From positions 2,277,501 to 2,341,500 of the forward strand of contig NC_015977.1 in the NCBI RefSeq assembly GCF_000225345.1: a stretch of DNA of 64,000 nt. Direction: 5' to 3'. The notes under the pieces are model-generated. The model saw only the letters and a list, made by a program, of their open reading frames with translations. It did no database searches and was not told where the DNA came from. Source of the DNA: Roseburia hominis A2-183 (GTDB lineage Bacteria; Bacillota; Clostridia; Lachnospirales; Lachnospiraceae). The translations under genes and the position numbers were made by a program. Shown here one piece after another: positions 55,595 to 62,687 of the stretch (its first letter is position 1; each line of letters starts with the position of its first letter).

Positions 55595-55747
55595 CTACGC
55601 AGCACAATCCAATTCCTGCAAAACGGTCTTTCCATATTTTTCAACTATTTGCACCATAACATTGATAAAAGAATTGAATGTTTCGGTTTCATCTTTCAAC
55701 TGTTCGTTTTGTAGTTCTGTATTTTGAATTAAATTTTCATTTCCCAT
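55595..55747 (-). CDS. Small element-borne protein (50 aa)
   Basis: A frame with a strong ribosome site (GGAGGTATTCG) encodes a 50-residue acidic helical protein: MGNENLIQNTELQNEQLKD at the start, then FINVMVQIVEKYGKTVLQELD. Not recognised by family. It sits 52 nt upstream of the recombinase and is probably co-transcribed, so a recombination-directionality or accessory role is possible; this is inference from position only. Confidence 0.65.
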   Translation of the reverse strand: MGNENLIQNTELQNEQLKDETETFNSFINVMVQIVEKYGKTVLQELDCAA

Positions 55748-55857
55748 AAACGAATACCTCCGCTAAAGTTAAAACGGCTGTACCTCTAAATTATAGAAAT
55801 ACAGCCGCCATTTTACCAATGTGCAAATCTATCCCTCATACCTGCTTTACACTTTTT

Positions 55858-56703
55858 TCATATTTTTTTAAGTGCAACACTAATGGCAAGAGCCTTGTCA
55901 ACCCTTCTCTGCTTCTCGCCAATCTCTGCCACCTCCTTTCCTAACTGCTCATAGGCTACGGCAACCTTGCCGCTTTTGTCGTAAGCAAAAATACTTTTGC
56001 CTTCTGCGGTAGCTTCCACCGCACGGATAGAATGTGGTATCTCGGTATCAAACACCTTGATTTTCTGACCGTATGCACTTTTGACCGTTGCCGTAATTTC
56101 CTTAGAAATGTTGGTACGGGGCATTACCATAGTCATTAAGATACCGTCTATCCGCAGCTTTGGGTTGATTTGCCGCTTGACCATTGATACGGAGCGAAGC
56201 AAAAACTCCAGACCTTTAGCAGAGAGATAGTGGGGCTGTGTCGGGATAATTACACTGTCAGCCGCCGCCAGAGCATTGATGGTTATCATACCTAAGCTCG
56301 GCATACAATCAATAAGCACATAATCGTAATTCTTTTTAACCTCATTGACATAGGTTTTCAGCACACGCTCACGGCTCATTGCATTAATTAGCCTTACCTC
56401 AAAGCCCGACAGCTCAATGTTTGACGGAAGCAGGTCAACGCCCTCTCTGTGGTGGATAATACCCTGTGAAACATCAAGCGTTTTATCGTCTATGATGTTC
56501 TGCATTACAGTAGAAAGCGTTATGGGAATATTGTCTGGTCTGTTATAACCCAGAGCCATCGTAAGATTTGCCTGTGCATCGGCATCAATCAGCAGGACTT
56601 TTTTACCCTGCTGCACCAGACTTACACCCAGATTAACCGCTGTGGTTGTTTTTCCGACACCGCCTTTCTGGTTAGTCAGAGCAATCACTTTGCAATTTGA
56701 CAT
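55858..56703 (-). CDS. parA: ParA family ATPase
   Basis: A 281-residue Walker-type partition ATPase. Deviant Walker A KGGVGKTTTAVNLG (residues 13-26), the strand LLIDADAQANLT, YDYVLIDCMPSLGMITINAL and the family block VIIPTQPHYLSAKGLEFLL are intact. The C-terminus (AISVALKKI) differs from many ParA tails. AGGAGG precedes the ATG. No parB is adjacent: the next downstream gene is the 50-residue frame and recombinase. It may act with an unlinked ParB-like protein, control the element copy or simply be retained from a larger element. Confidence 0.93.
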   Translation of the reverse strand: MSNCKVIALTNQKGGVGKTTTAVNLGVSLVQQGKKVLLIDADAQANLTMALGYNRPDNIPITLSTVMQNIIDDKTLDVSQGIIHHREGVDLLPSNIELSGFEVRLINAMSRERVLKTYVNEVKKNYDYVLIDCMPSLGMITINALAAADSVIIPTQPHYLSAKGLEFLLRSVSMVKRQINPKLRIDGILMTMVMPRTNISKEITATVKSAYGQKIKVFDTEIPHSIRAVEATAEGKSIFAYDKSGKVAVAYEQLGKEVAEIGEKQRRVDKALAISVALKKI

Positions 56704-56773
56704 AGATGCGTCCTCCTTTCACATAGATTTAGCCACTTTGTCAAGGTAGCTATGTAAACAGTACCAGAGAACG

Positions 56774-56819
56774 CAAAAAAGCCGCCTACTCTTAAAATCA
56801 ATAAGAATAAGCAGCTTTG
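56774..56819 (-). terminator. Rho-independent terminator after the 60-residue gene
   Basis: On the minus strand AAGCTGC-TTATTCTTA pairs with TAAGAGTA-GGCGGCTT and is followed by TTTTTTGCG. Confidence 0.75.
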
Positions 56820-56828
56820 TAATTTGCC

Positions 56829-57008
56829 TTAGACATATTCAATTTTCATTCTCTTGGTCGGTGTATTTATGACCTTAAAAATAAGCTTGTCAACACAATC
56901 CGTATATCTGCCTTGCTGTATGCGCTGATTTTTTAACTCTACAAGGCTATGTATCAAAAGTTTTCTTTCGTGGCTATCCAAATACAGATGATTAAATTTC
57001 TCTCTCAT
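56829..57008 (-). CDS. Small conserved mobile-element protein (59 aa)
   Basis: A 59-residue basic protein, MREKFNHLYLDSHERKLLIHSL followed by LKNQRIQQGRYTDCVDKLIFKV. Near-identical short proteins are, from memory, common in Clostridial conjugative elements; function unknown. The ATG at 57008 is 7 nt after GGAGG. It is followed by its own terminator, separating it from parA. Confidence 0.7.
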   Translation of the reverse strand: MREKFNHLYLDSHERKLLIHSLVELKNQRIQQGRYTDCVDKLIFKVINTPTKRMKIEYV

Positions 57009-57079
57009 AAGCACACCTCCACTTCTTTAGCTTCATTATATTGGAAAGCATGAGAAAGGACAAATCTGCAAAAAGGGGC

Positions 57080-57120
57080 AAAAAATAAGCGTACCATTAT
57101 TTCTAACGATACGCTTTTTA
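57080..57120 (-). terminator. Terminator of the ABC three-component operon
   Basis: AAGCGTA (57087-57093) and TACGCTT (57110-57116) pair around a 16 nt loop; T tracts occur on both sides (TTTTTT on the minus strand), immediately after the ATPase stop. Confidence 0.75.
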
Positions 57121-57123
57121 GAT

Positions 57124-58740
57124 TTATTTATTGCTTTTCCAATTTTTGATAAAGAGTAATTTGTCTTTCGAAAGTTGTAATACTTTATGTTTATTTATAA
57201 TTTGTGCCGCTTTCTCATCATAAGAACTCAATTTATCAATAGCAACGAATATTTGCTTTTCACTTCTACTATATATTGAAATAATGTTTTCCATTGCAAC
57301 ATTTTCAATGTTTTTTAACAATGGCAAATCATGAGCTATAGCCGGCAAACGGGTTAATTCCAGCAATGAAAGATCAAATGATATCAAGTTAGCAAAAGCT
57401 GTACCTGTTCCAGTATCCCCCGCAGTATTAAACGAATATTTACTTCCGTGAATATTCAGTGTCGGTGCTCGCCTTCCATCAACATATATTTCTTTATTTA
57501 GCTCGTACATTTTGACATTTATTTCATTACATATTTCATCTAATGCCTTTTCTTTTAATTCACTTAAATCATCATTAGCCTGTGATATAGTCCCCTCCAA
57601 TTGTTTCTTCTTGGTATAGTATCCATTTTCATCATTAAGCTGTTTTATTTGTGCCACCAAATCAACCACTTCATCTACTGCTAATTTAGGTGCATCTTTT
57701 ATGGACAATTTCTGTTCAATTTCCTTATCTATTTCTATTATCTGATTATTAATTTCCTCGATTTTAGCTTTTAATTCCTTCTCTACTGCTACAAGTTCAC
57801 TCTTTAATATTTTATTTATATTTTTATGGAAATCCTCCACCTTATTAACCTGTTCTACATTAAAATCTGGAAAATAATACACAAATTGTTCTAACTCAGC
57901 ACTAATTTTCACAGGTTTATTCTTTATATTATTTTGTGTTCTTAGCAATCTGCTTTGATATGAGTTTAATTTAATAGTAAGTTGGCTTTTCTCCCTCTTA
58001 AGTTTTAATATTTCTTGAGAAACCATTGATTCTAAATCAAGCGATGTTGTTACAATTTCCTTCTTTATTTTTTCTAATCGTACGCTTAATTCTTCAATCT
58101 TTTTTTCATTTTTATTAAATAAACTTTTTGTGTTGACATTCGGCAAAAAATTCTTTTTTGCTGCATCAACCAATGTAGTTTTGTCACTTTTTAATTTTTC
58201 TATTTGCTCCTCATATGCTTTTAATGATTTATATTTATCAAACAATTTTAAAAGAGCTAATATAGATTTAGGTGCTGTTTCTTTTTCAAAATACTGGATA
58301 GGTTTTCTTTCATTTAAATTTTCCTTCCCATAAATTCTGAAATATCTACCAACAATATTTCTAAATGTTAACGATTCTAATTGACAATCATACTTTTCTT
58401 GCAACCATGCGGTAAATTCTTCCGTTGTTACACTCTGTAAAATTTCAAATTTCTCATTACAAATAGATACAAATTTGTATTCATTTGTACTTCTAATAAA
58501 ATAGTAATCCTTATTATCAAAATTAAAAATAAATCTGAAATCATGATGACCCAAATTATCTACTACATCATGATTTTTACTTATATAATCATCGCCTCCA
58601 AAAACAAAGTCAATAATCATAAGCATAGTTGATTTTCCTATCGAATTAGAAGCAATATCATCTCCTACAATGGCATTTAAACCCTCATGAAATACAATTT
58701 CTTTCTGCAAAAATATATTACAACTAATTTTTTTCAACAT
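57124..58740 (-). CDS. DUF2326 ABC/SMC-like ATPase of an ABC three-component system
   Basis: A 538-residue RecN/SMC-like ATPase (COG5293, DUF2326). The N-terminal half-ATPase has the family's stretched Walker A, GDDIASNSIGKST (about 26-38), and FVFGGDDY. A long coiled coil (about 180-400) separates it from the C-terminal half with IYVDGRRAPTLNIHG and the signature-like TAGDTGTGTAFANLISFDLSLL. Low GC, uniform with its two partners. It overlaps the middle-component gene by 17 nt. In the ABC-3C scheme this is the ATPase sensor that licenses the associated effector; antiphage or antiplasmid defence is the proposed role. Confidence 0.88.
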   Translation of the reverse strand: MLKKISCNIFLQKEIVFHEGLNAIVGDDIASNSIGKSTMLMIIDFVFGGDDYISKNHDVVDNLGHHDFRFIFNFDNKDYYFIRSTNEYKFVSICNEKFEILQSVTTEEFTAWLQEKYDCQLESLTFRNIVGRYFRIYGKENLNERKPIQYFEKETAPKSILALLKLFDKYKSLKAYEEQIEKLKSDKTTLVDAAKKNFLPNVNTKSLFNKNEKKIEELSVRLEKIKKEIVTTSLDLESMVSQEILKLKREKSQLTIKLNSYQSRLLRTQNNIKNKPVKISAELEQFVYYFPDFNVEQVNKVEDFHKNINKILKSELVAVEKELKAKIEEINNQIIEIDKEIEQKLSIKDAPKLAVDEVVDLVAQIKQLNDENGYYTKKKQLEGTISQANDDLSELKEKALDEICNEINVKMYELNKEIYVDGRRAPTLNIHGSKYSFNTAGDTGTGTAFANLISFDLSLLELTRLPAIAHDLPLLKNIENVAMENIISIYSRSEKQIFVAIDKLSSYDEKAAQIINKHKVLQLSKDKLLFIKNWKSNK

Positions 58741-58957
58741 ACTGTATCACCTGCAACCCCTCATTATATTTTATTTTGCCAAGAACATATAGAACGTCCA
58801 GAGCCAACATATATTCATTTAAATCTTCAAAATGAGTTTCCACTTGTTCGTATAACCCAATTACTGAAAAATCTGAATCACTAATCTTTTCTAAAATATA
58901 AACCGTTTTTGCCAGAATACAATCTTGAAAGCTTATTAGCTTATTCGGCAATATCAT
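58724..58957 (-). CDS. ABC three-component system middle component (MC6-like)
   Basis: A 77-residue helical adaptor between effector and ATPase genes: MILPNKLISFQDCILAKTVYILEK, then EDLNEYMLALDVLYVLGKIKYNEG. The start ILP.K.I.F..C.L is the pattern I associate with ABC-3C middle component 6; the subtype is less certain than the role. It overlaps the effector gene by 4 nt (ATGA) and the ATPase gene by 17 nt, so all three are translationally coupled. Confidence 0.8.
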   Translation of the reverse strand: MILPNKLISFQDCILAKTVYILEKISDSDFSVIGLYEQVETHFEDLNEYMLALDVLYVLGKIKYNEGLQVIQYVEKN

Positions 58958-59715
58958 GAAAACACCTCACAATCTTGTATAAAATATGCAATCACAATTT
59001 CACAAGCCCTTCTTGAATATGACCCTGTCTTTTCATTAAGCCAATCCACTAAAGAAGCATATACGAATTCTTGGTTAGGATTAATTTGCATAGTTTTGCA
59101 ATAGAATCCCTTTATTTGAGCCGCCAGGGTATCAAATTTATATGGTGTTACTTTGTCCATTTCAATAAATATCTTATGAATATAGTCAAAATAATCTACC
59201 ACATCGTTTTTAATGGTACGTTTTATTGCAAAAGGTAAGGTGTCGTTGGCTTTTTGCTCTATCTTCAAAGATTCATAACTTAACCGTACCAAGTCTTCCT
59301 CTAAAGATTCATCATTTAAATTCTTTAATATTTCCTTTATTTCTTCCTCTATATTAAAAAGTGCATATGTATTTTTTAGCTGTGCATCTTGCAACAATTT
59401 CTTTTTAAGTCTTACCCACGAGCGATATTCTTCTATAGTTCGTGGTGTATCAAATTTTTTATGACATATTCTACAGACCGCTATGACATTAGCCAGACTA
59501 TTAACGTCTTTACTCAAACGTTCCTCGTCTTTTAACAATTCGACTTCCTCTGGACGAGGATTCGCAGGATATATATGTGCCACTTCAAACATTTTAATAA
59601 TTTGTCCATTCTTGGTATTAGTTAATGGCTTTCCACAAATTGGACATCGCCCATCGACCTCATTAAATAATACCATTTTTTCATTATCACTAAAAATCCT
59701 TCGATTATCTCCCAT
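58954..59715 (-). CDS. HNH-endonuclease effector with ABC-3C C-terminal domain
   Basis: A 253-residue protein. The N-terminal HNH domain has two zinc-binding CxxC pairs (CPICGK; CRICHKKFD) and the catalytic VAHIYPANPRP. The C-terminal half (about 130-253) is the helical ABC-3C interaction domain (YFDYIHKIFIEMDKVTPYKFDTLAAQIKGFY, CEIVIAYFIQDCEVF). The ATG at 59715 follows AGGTGG; the upstream GTG is less likely. As first gene of the operon it is the presumed DNA-cleaving effector, held by the middle component and ATPase. Confidence 0.85.
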   Translation of the reverse strand: MGDNRRIFSDNEKMVLFNEVDGRCPICGKPLTNTKNGQIIKMFEVAHIYPANPRPEEVELLKDEERLSKDVNSLANVIAVCRICHKKFDTPRTIEEYRSWVRLKKKLLQDAQLKNTYALFNIEEEIKEILKNLNDESLEEDLVRLSYESLKIEQKANDTLPFAIKRTIKNDVVDYFDYIHKIFIEMDKVTPYKFDTLAAQIKGFYCKTMQINPNQEFVYASLVDWLNEKTGSYSRRACEIVIAYFIQDCEVFS

Positions 59716-59812
59716 GTTTACCACCTACATTTATAAAATCGTTACTATATTTAATCTTACCATATAGAACGGTAAATGTCGTTTTATAAATTTTATAACT
59801 ATGCACTAAAAA

Positions 59813-60260
59813 TTAGCTACATACGCCAAAATATTTCAATGCATCCTTTATCGCTTCCACTTTCTCCGCTGTCGGATGCTTCCTCGGCTGTTTCAATTCT
59901 TCTACCGCATTAGGAGCATCATACATCGGCAATCCTAAATCTCTCTTTACCTCTGCGATATATGCGGTATGTACTTTGAAGCCGTATTTAGCTTCTATGT
60001 ACTCCTTTATCATTTTGTAGGTCACTCGTTCCTTGGGCTTGTACTCTTCGGCTCTTTTAGCGATATTATCAAGCGGAACTTTTCCCTCACCTTCGCCAAA
60101 CTCAACTTTTACGTTGATATGTCCGTCTGGCTTTTTGTGGGAAAGCAGTACAACCGTCTCAACATGCAACGGCATCTTTGTTGGAACACACATTTTCTGC
60201 CTCGTGTTCTTCAAAAGAACACACATCTTTATCATTCAACAAGTCATGATTATCGCTCAT
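59813..60260 (-). pseudogene. Element-borne gene related to the C-terminal tail of RlmD-like methyltransferases, frameshifted
   Basis: With AAGGAGGAGC upstream, an ATG at 60260 opens MSDNHDLLNDKDVCSFEEHE and stops after 33 codons (60159). The +1 frame continues HVETVVLLSHKKPDGHINVK, then YKPKERVTYKMIKEYIEAKYG and RKHPTAEKVEAIKDALKYFG to 59813. The second part is the helical tail often fused to the end of 23S rRNA uracil methyltransferase-like proteins on Clostridial elements (from memory). Frames meet at GCCGTTGCATGTTGAGA, so a single base change would rejoin them at about 142 residues. No catalytic domain is present. Confidence 0.55.
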
Positions 60261-60281
60261 TTTTAAGCTCCTCCTTGTTGT

Positions 60282-61973
60282 CTACACAGCCTTTTCACAA
60301 AGATTCATATATCGGTCTCTGGCATATGGTATACTTCTGTCATCCATACCCTTTAGCACAAATGTCAGCTTATACGGATCAGCTTTGCCATCCTCTTCCA
60401 TATCACCGACAACGACTTTCTCCACAATGCTTTCAAATACTACTCTGTCAAATTCATCAAGTACATCAGCCCCTTTAAGCTTCTGCCTGATGAGTTTCAT
60501 CTTATCAGCAATATTCTTCTGTGATAATACGCAGTCAGAAAATAAATGCTTTTCTTCTTCACATTTATCCAACTTATTGCTAATCTCACTGTATTTATCG
60601 TCATAGGCTTCTTTAGAAATTTTATCATCCAGATACATATCAGTCAATTTTTTTCTCTTCTTTTCAAGCGAGGGAATCTCTTTCTCAATACGCTTCAATT
60701 TTTCTGTACTGTCGTCTTTGGATAATGTTTCTTCCACTGATGACAACACAGATTCAAGTACATCATCAAAATTCTCTGCAAGCAACTTAAACATCTCAAG
60801 AAACGCATTTTCGATAACCACTTCATCTACGGCTTTGCTATGTGGGCAGTTTGCAATTCCCTTATTCGTTGCCGTCCGGCATTTCCATACCGGCTTTTTA
60901 TGCTTTGTATCCTGATTATGGGAACGTCTGGTGAGATTAGTTCCACAGAAACCACACTGACACATACTGCTAAAAGCGTATTTTCTTGCAAACTTGATTC
61001 TCTCCGCATCTGATACATTTTCATTAGTACGATATCTGCTTTTTAAAATATCCTGAACTTTATCCCACTCTTCCTCTGAAATAATGGCTTCATGATGATT
61101 CTTCGTATAATATTTATTGGATTCACCGTGATTATCCAGACGCCTCTTTGATATCGGGTCTACTGTGTAAGTTTTTCCCATAAGCAAATCGCCCTTGTAC
61201 TTTTCATTCTTAAGAATTCCCCTAACACCGCTGTCTGTCCACTTAACATTGCCCTTTTTATTGACCTTACCAAGCCTCGTAAGCTCCTTCGCAATTCTAT
61301 ATGCACCATATCCCTGCAGATACAAATCATAAATCAGGCGAACTGTCTCTGCTTCTGCTTCATTGATAGTTATACTCTTATCCTCCGGGTTATAATCATA
61401 TCCGAGACATCCGTTAAATCCCATCAGCTCTCCTCTGGACATTTTCATCTGCACACCCATTGTCACATTCTGGGATAAAGACTCAACCTCATTCTGTGCA
61501 AGAGCAGATAAAAGTGATAACTGCATCTCACTTTCCATCTTTGATGTGTCAATATTCTCTTTTTCAAAAATTACTGTAACTCCCTTTACCTTCAGCATTC
61601 TGGTATATTGCAGTGTATCAACAAGATTTCGTGAAAATCTTGATACTGACTTCGTAATTACAATATCTATAAGACCATTCATACAATCATCAATCATCTT
61701 AAGAAACTGCTCTCTTTTCGTTGTTTTGGTTCCTGTGATACCCTCATCAGCGTATATCCCAACCATAACCCACTCTTTATTGGAATCTATCTTATCCTGA
61801 TAGTACTGCTTCTGTGAATTAAAGCTCTGTATCTGCTCTTCTCCATTCGTGCTGACACGGACATATGCTGCTACTCTTTTTCTTGTAATAGTAAGTGGCT
61901 TTCCCATCTTTCTGCGGTCTCTGATAACAGGACCATCCACTTTCTTTATTACTTCTACCTGTTTTTCATCCAT
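60282..61973 (-). CDS. Large serine recombinase 2, 563 aa
   Basis: A second complete large serine recombinase, clearly different from the first. The catalytic domain has RVAAYVRVSTNGEEQIQSFNSQ, ADEGITGTKTTKREQF and TKSVSRFSRNLVDTL. The recombinase domain includes GFNGCLGYDYNPEDKSITINEAEAETVRLIYD. A zinc ribbon (CQCGFCGTNL...WKCRT...CPH) and a coiled coil (EKLKRIEKEIPSLEKKRKKL) follow. The ATG at 61973 follows GGAAGGAGCG; the longer frame to 62030 is unlikely. It pairs with the SHOCT gene upstream. It may mobilise the segment holding the ABC-3C genes or the flanking NB-ARC gene. Confidence 0.93.
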   Translation of the reverse strand: MDEKQVEVIKKVDGPVIRDRRKMGKPLTITRKRVAAYVRVSTNGEEQIQSFNSQKQYYQDKIDSNKEWVMVGIYADEGITGTKTTKREQFLKMIDDCMNGLIDIVITKSVSRFSRNLVDTLQYTRMLKVKGVTVIFEKENIDTSKMESEMQLSLLSALAQNEVESLSQNVTMGVQMKMSRGELMGFNGCLGYDYNPEDKSITINEAEAETVRLIYDLYLQGYGAYRIAKELTRLGKVNKKGNVKWTDSGVRGILKNEKYKGDLLMGKTYTVDPISKRRLDNHGESNKYYTKNHHEAIISEEEWDKVQDILKSRYRTNENVSDAERIKFARKYAFSSMCQCGFCGTNLTRRSHNQDTKHKKPVWKCRTATNKGIANCPHSKAVDEVVIENAFLEMFKLLAENFDDVLESVLSSVEETLSKDDSTEKLKRIEKEIPSLEKKRKKLTDMYLDDKISKEAYDDKYSEISNKLDKCEEEKHLFSDCVLSQKNIADKMKLIRQKLKGADVLDEFDRVVFESIVEKVVVGDMEEDGKADPYKLTFVLKGMDDRSIPYARDRYMNLCEKAV

Positions 61974-62083
61974 AGAAAACGCTCCTTCCCTAAAATCTGT
62001 CTGTATAAAATAAATTGGCAGTAACATCATTTCTGCTACTGCCTACACTATAATTCAAAATATAAATGTTAACGAATGTGCGG

Positions 62084-62227
62084 CTATGCTGTCATAAAAG
62101 TTATAACATCATATTCACTCATAATATGAACTCTTGTTCTACTGTACTCATCTTCGGTAATCAGTCCCTTGCGGAAAATCCACCCAAGTACAGCCAGTTT
62201 CTTGGCTAATTCTAATTCTTTTGCCAT
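62084..62227 (-). CDS. SHOCT-domain small protein (47 aa)
   Basis: A 47-residue protein: MAKELELAKKLAVLGWIFRKG then LITEDEYSRTRVHIMSEYDV. The GLITEDEY core is the SHOCT motif; such short proteins often precede serine recombinase genes. It may help recombinase oligomerise or choose direction (inference). The ATG at 62227 follows GGGGGTG; the longer in-frame extension to 62338 lies in the structured leader. Confidence 0.7.
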   Translation of the reverse strand: MAKELELAKKLAVLGWIFRKGLITEDEYSRTRVHIMSEYDVITFMTA

Positions 62228-62339
62228 GTGTAAACACCCCCTTCTTAAAATACTAAACATATCACCTTCTTTTACCGAAATCTCAATTGTGATAATCATA
62301 CCGTTGAAAGATACTTCATTTGGCTTTCTGCATATCACA

Positions 62340-62505
62340 TGTTGTCAGTCTCACAGCTGACCTTTAGTCCCCCGAATCGCTTCGTGACCTGTGGGCTACT
62401 CCTGTTCGAGTCCGTTTCCCACCCTTGACGGAAGTGTCTTCACCCGCTCCGTTTCCTACCGGAAACATCTTCGCTGGTTCTGTTGGCATATGATAAAGCT
62501 CATTT
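62340..62505 (-). ncRNA. Candidate structured leader upstream of the SHOCT gene
   Basis: On the minus strand several short stems are visible: TTTCC-GGTA-GGAAA, GTGGG...CCCAC around a 22 nt loop, ACGGAG...CTTCCGT, and GTCAG...CTGAC. The segment is much richer in GC than its surroundings and has no credible ORF. It could be a regulatory leader of the SHOCT-recombinase operon or a recombination site. No known riboswitch class is recognised. Confidence 0.45.
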
Positions 62506-62530
62506 AGTTTTCAATGTGCAAAAAAGTTGT

Positions 62531-62558
62531 AGAACATATGTTTGTTCTATGTTATAAT
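62531..62558 (+). promoter_or_regulatory. LexA (SOS) box and -10 element upstream of the NB-ARC gene
   Basis: AGAACATATGTTTG (62531-62544) matches the Gram-positive LexA consensus CGAACRNRYGTTYG at 13 of 14 positions. TATAAT follows at 62553-62558. The box could also control the divergent SHOCT-recombinase unit. Confidence 0.7.
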
Positions 62559-62687
62559 ATTTATAGCCATTTCAGATATCTTCTGCTGTCTGCTGGCTAT
62601 GTTTTGTTGTGATAATGATAGTAAATTTTGAGAATGAAACACATTGACGACATGTTGACTGGAAGTTGACATAGACATGGAGAAAGT

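Noticed and set aside
62395..62440. tRNA gene suggested by GTTCGAGTCC
   Set aside because: The flanking 5 bp arms do not pair and no acceptor or anticodon stem can be drawn.
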